NCBI GenBank assembly: GCA_024641545.1
Contig: JAHECW010000033.1
Location: forward strand, 1 to 36,814
From: Acidobacteriota bacterium
GTDB lineage: Bacteria > Acidobacteriota > Thermoanaerobaculia > Thermoanaerobaculales > Sulfomarinibacteraceae
Length of the DNA stretch: 36,814 nucleotides
Reading direction: 5' to 3'
Below the pieces are notes generated by a model that ran no database searches, was not told where the DNA came from, and saw only the letters and a list, made by a program, of their open reading frames with translations. A program made the translations under genes and the position numbers. Shown piece by piece: positions 1 to 8,323 of this stretch (position 1 is its first letter; every line of letters starts with the position of its first letter).

Positions 1-264
1 CACCTTGACGGTGACCGATGTTCGACCGACTGCGACGAGCTCGGTGTAGAACGAAACCAGGTCGCCGACATAAACGGGCGCGTGGAAAACGACCTGGTTC
101 ATGGCCACTGTGACCACCCGGCGAGCGCCCTGGCAGATCGCTTCTTCGGCACCGGCCTGGTCGATGTAGGACAGGATCACTCCCCCGAAAATCGTCCCGG
201 CCGCGTTGGTGTCACGGGGCATCATGAGCACCCGGCTCTTGGGCTGGAGATGGTCTTCCGGCAT
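1..264 (-). CDS. acyl-CoA thioesterase, hotdog fold (YciA/ACOT type), 3' end cut by window
   Basis: The 88 visible residues match the N-terminal part of hexameric hotdog acyl-CoA thioesterases, which hydrolyse acyl-CoA to free acid and CoA in the cytoplasm. Diagnostic stretches are [20 protein letters not shown], with the catalytic-region Asn/Asp and the GG that starts the hotdog helix, then [19 protein letters not shown]. The start is ATG at 264, preceded by a strong GGAGG about 7 nt upstream. The gene lies 18 bp downstream of the sulfatase-like gene on the same strand, so it is probably the last visible gene of the scpA-scpB-sulfatase transcript. The C-terminus is beyond position 1. Substrate chain length cannot be told from this fragment. 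Confidence 0.85.
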   Translation of the reverse strand, partial: MPEDHLQPKSRVLMMPRDTNAAGTIFGGVILSYIDQAGAEEAICQGARRVVTVAMNQVVFHAPVYVGDLVSFYTELVAVGRTSVTVKV

Positions 265-282
265 GTCGTCCTCCTCGGCTCG

Positions 283-2490
283 TTAGTGCATATACCCGAG
301 AGCTTCGAGCTGAGCCCGGGTTTCGGGATCGACCTCGGTCGCCGAGCTCGCGCCCTCCGCTCGCATCGCCACGGTCAGCTGCGCCAGCAGCCAACCCGAT
401 CGGACCGCTGACGGGACCGCCAGATCGTTCGCCTCGATTCGGTCCTCAACATGGCGGTAGACCTCGATTTCCGAACCGAAGTCAGCCGACAGGGGTTGAA
501 TGAGCTTCCAGCCGTCACGCAGGGCTGCGGCTCCTGTCTTCCCCCAGTAGTCGAGGTAGGCGAAAATGGTCCGATTCGAACCGACCTTGACCACGCCTGA
601 CGCATCGATGAGCGCCGAACCCGCAAGCTCGCCCGGTGATTCGATGGCGCACAGATCCAGGAGGGTCGGCATCAGATCAAGGTGCTGGACCGGAATCGAT
701 ACGAGCGTTCCCGCCGCCGCGCCGCCGGGGAGCCGCATTACCAGCGGCACCGACAGCACTTCGTTGTAGAGGTCGAGTCCGTGGGTCCAGCTGCCGTGCT
801 CGCCGAATGCCTCGCCGTGATCCGAGGTGAAGACGACCACGGTGTTGTCGAGCTCTCCGGTCTCCTCGAGTTTGTCGAGCAACCGGCCGAAACTGGCGTC
901 GTTGGCCGCAACCTCCGCGTCGTAGAGGTCGCGAAGGTCGCGGCCGAGAGCGGCGCTCGGCGCCACGGTTCCGAGCACGAGCCCGCGCACCGTCTCGACC
1001 TCGCCGACGGTCGGGTCGATCACGTTGGGGGCAAAGGTCTCGAGAAAGGGAGACGGGGGCGCATAGGGCGCGTGCGGGTCGATGGTGTGGACATAGAGGA
1101 AGAACGGACGGGCCGTGTCCCGCCGTGCGTCGAGCAGCTGTTCGATCCGATCGGCGATGACCTCCGACCGTCCCCGGTGGTGCTCGATGAATTCGAAGTA
1201 GTCGAAACCGCGAGCGAAACCGAAGGGCCGCCCGACATAGGCGTTGGCCACCACCGCGCCGGTCTGGTAGCCGGCGGCCTGGAAGATCTCGGGCAGCGTC
1301 GGCAGCGACTCCGGGAGCTGGTCGTCGGGTCCGTTGACCCCGTGCGCCCGCGGCCAGAGACCGGTGAAGATCGAGGCCACCGCCGCCTTGGTCCAGGAAG
1401 ACTGGGCGACCATGTCGGTGAAGGTCACCCCTTCCGCGGCAAAGGCATCGAGACGCGGGGAAAGCGGCCGCTCGCAACCGTAGACTCCCAGCCGGTCGGA
1501 TCTCAGGGCATCGACGAGATAGATGATCACATTGGGACGGGCCGTCGGCCGTTCGGGTTCCGCCACCGATGACGCATCCAAAGCTGCGGCGGATCGCGGC
1601 GACAGAATGCGGGGGCGCCGGAGCCGGATGCCCGCCGGTGGGCCGTTGTCGTCCTGCGGCCGGGTCGCGAACCGGAATCTGGTCAGCCCGCGGCGCTCTG
1701 CAAGCCCGATTTCGACCGAGCCGCCGACGCATTTCGTCGACCACGACTCGGGTTCGACATCGAACTCACCGAGGACCGAGATTTCGAGGATCGAAGGTGT
1801 CTCCCCCATCGATTCGCAGCTCTCGATGGCGAGGACGCTGTTTCGCCCGAGCTCCGGAAAATGGTCAGCCGAGGCGCCCGCGGGTATGACGACCATTCCA
1901 TCGACCACGCGCATCGGTTCCGGGTCCACTCGAAAGAACCGAAGACCCGACCAGGCGACTCCGAGCTCGCGCTGATCGGTCGAGCCGGCGGTGACGCTGG
2001 ACGGGGCATCGACCCTGCCGTAACGCGCCACCAGCCGATTCCGACCGACCACCTGAGCCGATGCCGGGATGTCGACGGCGTATCGAGCGGAGGCCGGCCG
2101 AAGATCGAGCGGCTCTGCGATGGTTTGACCGTTGAGCTCGAGGCTCAGGGTCTGGGTCGTCGAGCCGTCGAACTGGAACGGACGGCAGGTGATCTCCATC
2201 CCGAGATCCCGCCGCCAACCCAGGTGGAATCCGATCTCCGACGACGCACCGCGGCTCCAGACGAAGGTCTCCCCGGAATCCCGGTTTCGTTCGTCGTAAT
2301 ACCAGCCGCCGCCCAGGAACGGACGGGCGTCCTCGGTACCGATGTCGATTTCGCCGGGTTCCCTCGACAGCAGTCCGTCGGTCCAGGTTGCTGCGATGTC
2401 CAGGGCGACGCGTTCCGGGGCCGGGCGCGAACAACCGGGTCCGACCGCCGCGAGAGTCAACGCCAGGACCGCGGCCGGAATCCGTCGCAT
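283..2490 (-). CDS. sulfatase/alkaline-phosphatase superfamily lipoprotein with Thr at the nucleophile position
   Basis: 735 aa. The N-terminus is a hydrophobic signal peptide ending in a Cys (MRRIPAAVLALTLAAVGPGC), so probably an exported lipoprotein, although the residues before Cys are atypical for a lipobox. Residues about 25-300 look like a beta-rich, jelly-roll-like region. From about residue 318 comes the sulfatase core: VIIYLVDALRSDRLGVYG, SSWTKAAVASIFTG, FTSDHGEAFGEHG with metal ligands, and a downstream SWTHG. Classical sulfatases have CxPxR or SxPxR; here that site reads WTK with Thr367 in place of the modified Cys/Ser. Thr is the nucleophile in LTA-synthase and phosphoethanolamine-transferase relatives. 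The start at 2490 has GGAGG 6 nt upstream; an alternative ATG at 2520 overlaps the scpB stop (ATGA). Substrate is unknown. Confidence 0.85.
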   Translation of the reverse strand: MRRIPAAVLALTLAAVGPGCSRPAPERVALDIAATWTDGLLSREPGEIDIGTEDARPFLGGGWYYDERNRDSGETFVWSRGASSEIGFHLGWRRDLGMEITCRPFQFDGSTTQTLSLELNGQTIAEPLDLRPASARYAVDIPASAQVVGRNRLVARYGRVDAPSSVTAGSTDQRELGVAWSGLRFFRVDPEPMRVVDGMVVIPAGASADHFPELGRNSVLAIESCESMGETPSILEISVLGEFDVEPESWSTKCVGGSVEIGLAERRGLTRFRFATRPQDDNGPPAGIRLRRPRILSPRSAAALDASSVAEPERPTARPNVIIYLVDALRSDRLGVYGCERPLSPRLDAFAAEGVTFTDMVAQSSWTKAAVASIFTGLWPRAHGVNGPDDQLPESLPTLPEIFQAAGYQTGAVVANAYVGRPFGFARGFDYFEFIEHHRGRSEVIADRIEQLLDARRDTARPFFLYVHTIDPHAPYAPPSPFLETFAPNVIDPTVGEVETVRGLVLGTVAPSAALGRDLRDLYDAEVAANDASFGRLLDKLEETGELDNTVVVFTSDHGEAFGEHGSWTHGLDLYNEVLSVPLVMRLPGGAAAGTLVSIPVQHLDLMPTLLDLCAIESPGELAGSALIDASGVVKVGSNRTIFAYLDYWGKTGAAALRDGWKLIQPLSADFGSEIEVYRHVEDRIEANDLAVPSAVRSGWLLAQLTVAMRAEGASSATEVDPETRAQLEALGYMH

Positions 2491-2516
2491 CGACGGCCTC
2501 CGAGACTGCGGCCCGC

Positions 2517-3062
2517 TCATGCGTCGGCGATGACCTCGGCCTCGACAAGATCCTCCGGATCGGGAAGATCCTCGGCTTTCTCGAGACCGAAATGGAGGAG
2601 GAACTCCTTGGTCGTTCGATAGAGGAACGGCTTGCCCACGACCTTCTTTCTGCCGGCGAGCCGGATCAACTTCCTGTCGAGGAGGGTTCGGGCCACGGCC
2701 GCGGAATTGGCGCCGCGGATGAAATTGATCTCGGGGAGGGTGACCGGTTGCCGGTGGGCGACGATGGCCAGGACTTCGAGGGCGGCCTGGGACAGCTTCT
2801 GCCGGCTCGCGATGCCATGGAAGGTCCGAAGATAGTGGTCGAATTGGGCCGGCGTCACGCACCGCCATCCGCCGGCCGCTTTCTCGAGGCGGACGCCGCG
2901 CTCGGCCTCTTCCCACGATGCCGCGAGTGCAGCGATCGCTTCTTCGATCTCACGCTCGCCTATTTCGCGATCGGTGGCCATGGAGACGGCTTCGGGTGTG
3001 ACCGGGCTCCGGGCGGTGAGCACCACCGCCTCGATCAAAGCCTGGAGAAACTCAGAATTCAT
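2517..3062 (-). CDS. scpB: segregation and condensation protein B
   Basis: 181 aa, the usual ScpB length. It has two winged-helix domains: residues about 1-80, then a second beginning near FHGIASRQKLSQAALEVLAI with the family stretch VTLPEINFIRGANSAAVARTLLDRKLI and the RTTKEFLLHFGL segment near the C-terminus. ScpB dimers bind the ScpA kleisin and regulate the SMC ATPase during chromosome compaction and segregation. The start is ATG at 3062, preceded by GAGGA. This start lies inside the last codons of scpA, an 11-bp overlap that implies translational coupling. The C-terminus is acidic and short. No smc gene is in the window. Confidence 0.93.
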   Translation of the reverse strand: MNSEFLQALIEAVVLTARSPVTPEAVSMATDREIGEREIEEAIAALAASWEEAERGVRLEKAAGGWRCVTPAQFDHYLRTFHGIASRQKLSQAALEVLAIVAHRQPVTLPEINFIRGANSAAVARTLLDRKLIRLAGRKKVVGKPFLYRTTKEFLLHFGLEKAEDLPDPEDLVEAEVIADA

Positions 3063-3849
3063 CGGCGTCCTCGCGTTCGGGTGGCTCGAACGATGCCTCG
3101 TCGAGGGTGCGCCGGCCACGGCGGAGATAGATTTCGGCAAACGGCAGTCGTTGTTCCGCGCGGGCCGCGCCCAGACGGACCAGCTCCAGGGTGGCGACGA
3201 TGAGAACCACCACCTCCTCCGGGTTCGCCCGCCGATTGAGATGGCGTGTGAGGGGCACGAGATCATCCTCGGTGATCCGCTGGTAGATCTCCCGCATCTT
3301 GTCCTGCACGCTGTAACGCAGGGGAATGACCTGGATCGGCGGCGGGTGGGCCGCTGCAAACCTTTGCATTACATAGAGATACGTCTCCGCCAAGAGCCGG
3401 AGATCGACCTCCTCCCAGTCGAGCTCGACGTCTTCATCATCGAGGTCGGCGATGATCCCCGCCGGCCAGATGCACTGACGGACGAGATCCTTGTCGTGCA
3501 GGATCGAGGCCAGTTCCTTGACCCGGCGGTAGGCAAGGAGCCGCTCCACCAGCTCCTCCCTGGGGTCCCCTTCCTCGGTCTCGGTTCTCGGCAGAAGCAT
3601 CTTCGACTTGAGTTGGAGAAGCCACGCCGCCATCCAGAGAAACTCACCGGCGACCTCGAGGTCGAGTTCCTGCATGGTGCGGACGTGCTCGTGGTACTGA
3701 TCGCAGATGCTGAGAATGGGGATGTCGTAGATCGAGACCTCGTTCTTGCGAATCAGATGCAACAAGAGATCGAGGGGCCCGCAGAAAAAGGGCAATTCGA
3801 CGGACGGTCCCAGGGGAATGAAGTCGGCGAGATCGGGATTCACTTCCAC
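3052..3849 (-). CDS. scpA: segregation and condensation protein A (kleisin)
   Basis: About 265 aa from GTG at 3849. The N-terminal kleisin signature is VELPFFCGPLDLLLHLIRKN followed by EVSIYDIPILSICDQYHEHV; a middle segment FLWMAAWLLQLKSKMLLPR and a C-terminal winged helix (around FAEIYLRRGRRTL) complete the family pattern. ScpA bridges the SMC heads with ScpB. The start is uncertain. GTG 3849 and GTG 3843 have no ribosome site, but a TATACT hexamer lies 7 nt before 3849, so a leaderless mRNA is likely. The frame remains open to a GTG at 3930, also without a usable ribosome site. It overlaps scpB by 11 bp and diverges from the exonuclease gene at 4022. Confidence 0.92.
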   Translation of the reverse strand: MEVNPDLADFIPLGPSVELPFFCGPLDLLLHLIRKNEVSIYDIPILSICDQYHEHVRTMQELDLEVAGEFLWMAAWLLQLKSKMLLPRTETEEGDPREELVERLLAYRRVKELASILHDKDLVRQCIWPAGIIADLDDEDVELDWEEVDLRLLAETYLYVMQRFAAAHPPPIQVIPLRYSVQDKMREIYQRITEDDLVPLTRHLNRRANPEEVVVLIVATLELVRLGAARAEQRLPFAEIYLRRGRRTLDEASFEPPEREDADEF

Positions 3850-3856
3850 GCCGAGG

Positions 3857-3862
3857 AGTATA
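3857..3862 (-). promoter_or_regulatory. putative -10 box of scpA, leaderless arrangement
   Basis: TATACT on the minus strand ends 7 nt before GTG 3849, placing the predicted transcription start at or next to the start codon. No convincing -35 is visible 16-19 bp upstream. Confidence 0.5.
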
Positions 3863-4021
3863 ACCGGCCCGGCACGAAACCCGTGCAGGCTCCCTGCCGC
3901 AACACGACCCGAAATCGCGCCATTTTTCACCCTCCATCGCCCGCCGCCGCCGGGGCGCGAGATGCGGCGGCGCGTGTTAAGCTCGGCCCGCCGACAAACG
4001 ACGTTTTCAAGGGAGGTGCGC

Positions 4022-4618
4022 TTGGAGCTCTGGGACGGCCAGATGAGCCTCTACGACGACAACCCGCAACGCGAGGTCGGGGCGAAGCGAAGGGTCGTCG
4101 TCTTCGACCTCGAGACCCAGCGGTCTTTCGACGAGGTCGGCGGACGAAGCCAGATGCATCGCCTCGGGGTTTCGGTGGGGGTCGCCTACCGCTACGACAC
4201 CGACGAGTTTCTGGTTTACACCGAAGACAACATCCAGGAGCTCATCGAGCTTCTGTTCAAGGCCGATCTCGTGGTCGGGTACAACATCAAGGGATTCGAC
4301 TACGAAGTGCTTCGCGGGTACTCGGACAAGAATTTTCAGAAACTCCCGACCTTCGACATGATGTACGACCTCGAGGACCGGCTCGGTTTTCGGCCGAAGC
4401 TCGAAAGCGTCGCGGTTCCCAGCCTGGGCGGGGGCAAGTCGGCGGATGGGCTGCAAGCTCTCGAATGGTGGCGGCAGGGCGAAATCGACCTCATTGTGGA
4501 ATACTGCCGCGACGACGTCAGGGTGACCCGTGATCTCTACGATTTCGGCAAGCGAAATCGCTGTGTCCTGGTCTCTCGATTCGGCGGGAAGCCACGCCAG
4601 GTCGCGGTCGAGTGGTAG
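4022..4618 (+). CDS. stand-alone DEDD-type 3'-5' exonuclease / RNase H-like protein (YprB-like)
   Basis: 198 aa. The ribonuclease H-like fold is shown by the three exonuclease motifs: VVVFDLETQRSF (Asp and Glu of Exo I), LVVGYNIKGFDYEVL (Exo II Asp) and YCRDDVRVTRDLYD (Exo III). A PTFDMMYDLEDRLGFR stretch lies between the last two. This matches the predicted exonucleases related to YprB and the DNA polymerase B proofreading domain; removal of nucleotides from a 3' end is expected but the substrate is unknown. The start is taken as TTG 4022 because GGGAGG ends 5 nt before it; ATG 4043 is a weaker alternative. It diverges from scpA and converges on the CheA-type gene. There is no helicase domain attached, unlike many relatives. 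Confidence 0.82.
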   Translation: MELWDGQMSLYDDNPQREVGAKRRVVVFDLETQRSFDEVGGRSQMHRLGVSVGVAYRYDTDEFLVYTEDNIQELIELLFKADLVVGYNIKGFDYEVLRGYSDKNFQKLPTFDMMYDLEDRLGFRPKLESVAVPSLGGGKSADGLQALEWWRQGEIDLIVEYCRDDVRVTRDLYDFGKRNRCVLVSRFGGKPRQVAVEW

Positions 4619-4643
4619 CGGGGTCCGACGCTGGGCGCACCGG

Positions 4644-6671
4644 TCAGTCCGGGGCCCGCTGGGAACCACGGGTGACTCGGTGGATCAGGTCGGCGAGGTG
4701 CTGCGGTTGCAGGCCCTGTTTGGTGAGATAGGCGTCGGCGCCGGCCTCGAGACCCGCCAACCGATCCGCGGGCCGGTCCCTGGTTGAGACGATGACCACC
4801 GGAAGATCCGCATGGAGGTCGCTCGACCGCACGCGGCGGGTGAGATCGATCCCGCTCAGACCGGGGAGCTCGACACCGGTGACCACACAATCACAGGGTT
4901 CGATCTCGATTCGCCGAAGCGCCTCTTCGGCCGACTCCACCGCGGTCACGAGGAAACCCGCGTCCTCGAGCAGCCGGCGCATCATCTCGCGGGTGGCGTC
5001 GTTGTCGTCGGTCAGGACGACCCGAAGGTTCGCCCGGCCTTTCCCGACCGAGTTGGAGGCTCCGGTCTCGCCGAGTTCGAGAGGACCGAGGCGCCGGAGC
5101 GAGAGCACCGCCACCGGCCGCCCCGACGACAGCAGAGCGATGCCTTCGATGGTCGCCGGGCCGCCGGCGACGACGGGGAGGGGCCGGACAAAGACCTCCT
5201 CCTCACCGACGATGGCGTCGACCACGATCCCGATCGCCGACCCACCGATGGCGATTTCGATCATGACGGTGTGGTCAGCCGCAACCTCACCGAAAAGGGG
5301 GGCGAGAAACACCGCGCCGATGGTCTCGCGGCCGCGGCGAACCTGGGTCCGGACCTGTTCGGTGACGATCATCTCGGGCCGGAGACGGCTGAAGGACCGA
5401 ACACCGGATGACGGTATCGCCAGACGAAGCTCACCGACCTGAACCACGAGCACGCGTTCTCCACGGCGGGCGACGGGAACCTCGACGGTGACCCGCGTTC
5501 CCTCGCCGGGGGCCGAGCGAATCCAGATGTCACCGCCGCTCGCCCGGAATGAGGCCGCAACCGCATCGAGCCCGACTCCGCGGCCCGAGACGTCGGTTGC
5601 GAGATCGCGGGTCGTGAATCCGGGCAGCTCGAGCAACTGGTAGGCTTCGTCGGGTGCGAGCTTGGCGGCGGCCGACGGATTGACGAGTCCCCGCTCCACC
5701 GCGACCCGGACCACCTCTGCGGGATCGATTCCGCGGCCGTCGTCCCAGACGACGAGTTGAACCCGGTCGCCGTCGGCCTCGGCCCCGAAGTGAATCCGCC
5801 CCCTGCCGGGCTTGCCGGCGCCGCTGCGGGTCTCGTGATCCTCGATGCCATGGTCGACGGCGTTATGGGCCAGGTGGAGCGCCGCTTCGCGCACGGCTTC
5901 GAGGATCCGGCGATCGAGTTGGACATCGCCGCCGGAGGTGGTGACTTCGACGTCCTTGCCGAGGGATCGGGCAAGCTCGCTGGTGTGCCGCGCCAGGGTC
6001 CGGAGAAACGGACGCAAGGGCTGGACCTGGAGTCGGAGGGCAGCCTCGAGCTGCTCTTCGCTGAGGCGGTGCAACGTCTTTCCGATGGTCTCCAGCTCGA
6101 GCGCGGCGCGACGGAGCGAGGCTCCGATCTCGGCCAGGACATTCTCGGGAAACTCCTCTGCGTAGGCGCTTTCGGCGCTGGTCGCGAGATCGAAGAGCCT
6201 CTGAACCGGGGCGTTCCCGGCCTTGGCGGCGATGCGCATCCGGGCGCTCCTCTCCGCCAGACCGTCGATGATCTCGGTCGCGACGCGGATTTCGCCGGAT
6301 CCGCCGCGGATGACCGGTTCCGCGGCGGTCGATGGCGGCTCTGCGGCGAACAACGGAGGCGGCGCGGGCCGGTTGGCGCGGTCGCCCAGCGCATCGACGA
6401 TCTCGGCCACGAGGTCGGTGATGGAGCGCGCGCCCTCGATCCCGGCGGCCCCCTCCCCCACCATGCAGTCTTCAGCCCGGTGGCAGAGATCCGCGATCTC
6501 GGACAGCCCCATCAAACGTCCCGCGCCCTTGAGCGCGTGGAGCTCTCGTCGAACCTGGACGGCCGCCCCGGGATCCGTCGTCGCCTCCTTGAAGAGAACC
6601 GCCAGGCGATCGAGGCGTGAGGCCGCTTCCTCGAGAAAAAGCGGCAGCAGCTCGTCGAGATCACCTCTCAT
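4644..6671 (-). CDS. cheA: CheA-type histidine kinase fused to a receiver domain lacking its phosphoacceptor Asp
   Basis: 675 aa, cytoplasmic. In order: an Hpt domain (1-105) with phosphorylatable His45 in LHALKGAGRLMG; a dimerisation/ATPase region (about 175-395) with N-box HLAHNAVDHGIED, G1 VVWDDGRGID and G2 SGRGVGLDAV; a CheW-like domain (about 400-535); and a C-terminal receiver (about 547-668). The receiver keeps the acidic pair (LTDDND), the Ser/Thr (VSTRD) and the Lys (YLTKQG), but the phosphoacceptor position reads CVVTGVELPG, with Gly599 (GGT, 4875-4877) instead of Asp. It therefore cannot be phosphorylated in the usual way and may be regulatory or a docking module. A P2 domain for CheY/CheB binding is not obvious. 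It starts 6 nt after the chemoreceptor stop and has no ribosome site of its own, so coupling is likely. Confidence 0.9.
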   Translation of the reverse strand: MRGDLDELLPLFLEEAASRLDRLAVLFKEATTDPGAAVQVRRELHALKGAGRLMGLSEIADLCHRAEDCMVGEGAAGIEGARSITDLVAEIVDALGDRANRPAPPPLFAAEPPSTAAEPVIRGGSGEIRVATEIIDGLAERSARMRIAAKAGNAPVQRLFDLATSAESAYAEEFPENVLAEIGASLRRAALELETIGKTLHRLSEEQLEAALRLQVQPLRPFLRTLARHTSELARSLGKDVEVTTSGGDVQLDRRILEAVREAALHLAHNAVDHGIEDHETRSGAGKPGRGRIHFGAEADGDRVQLVVWDDGRGIDPAEVVRVAVERGLVNPSAAAKLAPDEAYQLLELPGFTTRDLATDVSGRGVGLDAVAASFRASGGDIWIRSAPGEGTRVTVEVPVARRGERVLVVQVGELRLAIPSSGVRSFSRLRPEMIVTEQVRTQVRRGRETIGAVFLAPLFGEVAADHTVMIEIAIGGSAIGIVVDAIVGEEEVFVRPLPVVAGGPATIEGIALLSSGRPVAVLSLRRLGPLELGETGASNSVGKGRANLRVVLTDDNDATREMMRRLLEDAGFLVTAVESAEEALRRIEIEPCDCVVTGVELPGLSGIDLTRRVRSSDLHADLPVVIVSTRDRPADRLAGLEAGADAYLTKQGLQPQHLADLIHRVTRGSQRAPD

Positions 6672-6677
6672 TTGAAC

Positions 6678-8309
6678 TCAGATGTTCGTCCAGCTCTGGA
6701 CGTTGATGTCGATCCCGAGAATCCCGATCATCGAGCCGGAACGGTTTCGGACGGCGGCGGCGATGGTGAAACAACGATCATCGGTCAGGAGCGAGACATA
6801 GGTCGGCGTCACCGCGGTGCGTTGATCGCGACTGACCGCTTGGAACCACGGCCGGTCGGCAAAGGTCTGGCCGACGGACACCGTGCCCTTGACCCGGTGG
6901 TCGTCGACCACCTCGCGGTTGACCTCGAACGCGACCATGGTGCCGGTCGTGTCGACGAGATACGCAAGCTCGATATACGGGAAAACCCGCACGACATCAG
7001 CGAGGGTGCCCTCGATCACCTCGAGGTTCGAGGTCGAGTCCCGCAGCCGATTGCTGAGACCGATGATCTGGTGCTTGAGCGAGTGGACCGAGTCGATTCT
7101 GAAGCTCTGGGTGAGGAGTTGGATGGAAAGCGCGAGACCGGTCAGGCGTTCGGCCGAACTGGTGAACTGCTGGAAGCTGTCGGCGGTTCGCTGGATCAGC
7201 TCGCTGATCTCGCGCAACGTGAGGACCACCTGATCCGAGGCGGTGCGCTGCTCGTCGGTGGCGAGGGAAATCTCCAGGGCCGCGTTGGCGGTGTCGGCGA
7301 GCGCCGAGCGCAGCTGCTCGATGGCCTCCTGGGTCGACTGACTCTGTTCGAGCACCCGATCGGCCGACTTGGATCCCTCCTCGGTCGCCACGACCACCGA
7401 CCGGATGGAACCCGAGAAACCGTCGAGAAGGGATCGCACCGAATCCACCGATTCGCGGGATCGTTCGGCAAGACGCCGGACCTCCTCCGCGACGACGCCG
7501 AACCGGTCGCCGTGCTGACCGGCCGCCGAGGCCTCGATGGCGGCGTTGAGCGCGAGGATATGGGTCTCCTGCGCGATCTCGGTGATCAGATCCAGGACCC
7601 GGTAGATCTCGCGCGACCGCTTGCCGAGGACGTCGGCACGGTCGGCGATGGCCTCGATGCCGTCGCGCAGCTTCCCGACCCCGCGGACCGCGCCCTCGAG
7701 GGCGGTTGCGCCGGCGTTACCGGCTTCCTGCGCCCGCGCGACAAACCTCGCCTGTCCGGTGGCGTTGACGGCGATCTGGCCCGCGGTCCGCGCCAGCTCC
7801 TCGGTGGTGGCCGTGATCTCGACGACGGCTGCCGCCTGTTGCGATGCTGCTTCGACGAGCTCGGCGGATGTCAGGTGGACCGTGCTCGCGCTGGTGGCGA
7901 CCTCCACCGACGACCCCTGAATCTGCTGAACCAGGGCCGACATGGCGTGGGCCGCGGCCTCGACCGCCTCGTTCATGGCGCGCGGCAATGCGTCGATGGA
8001 TTCGAGACACTCGACGAGGTCTCCGTGACGCATTTCTTCCAGCGACTTTTCCAGGGCTCTGCTCTGAACGGCGTGGCGTTCCTCGAGCTCCTGGTGGGCT
8101 CGCTCGAGCCTGCCCCGCGGCAGCGAGACCAGAAGGAGATGCGCCACCAGAGCGGAGAGCCCCAGCACCAGCCAGGCATCCGTGTACCACTGTTCCTGCT
8201 CTTCGTCGGACGAGAGCTCGAGCAAGACTCCGCCGACGAGGATCACGAGAATCAAGATCGCCATGCCGAGCCACTGCCGGAGAATCGTCGATCGCCTCTC
8301 GTCCTGCAT
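6678..8309 (-). CDS. methyl-accepting chemotaxis protein with C-terminal Cache-like sensor
   Basis: 543 aa. Two closely spaced N-terminal membrane segments (13-32 and 46-63) leave only about 13 residues outside, too few for a periplasmic sensor. A long coiled-coil signalling region follows; its tip contains ILALNAAIEASAAGQHGDRF then GVVAEEVRRLAERS (about 245-285), which docks CheA and CheW. After the coiled coil, residues about 425-543 resemble a Cache/PDC sensor: VGQTFADRPWFQAV, TPTYVSLLTDDRCFTIAAAV and GSMIGILGIDINVQSW. This topology puts the ligand-binding module in the cytoplasm behind the signalling helices. The start is ATG 8309, with GAGAGGGG about 9 nt upstream; a TTG at 8327 is in frame. 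It lies 14 bp after cheW and 6 bp before cheA. Confidence 0.9.
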   Translation of the reverse strand: MQDERRSTILRQWLGMAILILVILVGGVLLELSSDEEQEQWYTDAWLVLGLSALVAHLLLVSLPRGRLERAHQELEERHAVQSRALEKSLEEMRHGDLVECLESIDALPRAMNEAVEAAAHAMSALVQQIQGSSVEVATSASTVHLTSAELVEAASQQAAAVVEITATTEELARTAGQIAVNATGQARFVARAQEAGNAGATALEGAVRGVGKLRDGIEAIADRADVLGKRSREIYRVLDLITEIAQETHILALNAAIEASAAGQHGDRFGVVAEEVRRLAERSRESVDSVRSLLDGFSGSIRSVVVATEEGSKSADRVLEQSQSTQEAIEQLRSALADTANAALEISLATDEQRTASDQVVLTLREISELIQRTADSFQQFTSSAERLTGLALSIQLLTQSFRIDSVHSLKHQIIGLSNRLRDSTSNLEVIEGTLADVVRVFPYIELAYLVDTTGTMVAFEVNREVVDDHRVKGTVSVGQTFADRPWFQAVSRDQRTAVTPTYVSLLTDDRCFTIAAAVRNRSGSMIGILGIDINVQSWTNI

Positions 8310-8323
8310 GACCACCACCCCTC

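Noticed and set aside
2517-2916. Extension of the sulfatase frame upstream through scpB
   Set aside because: The extra residues are the antiparallel-frame reading of scpB codons; the signal peptide at 2490 with GGAGG marks the true N-terminus.
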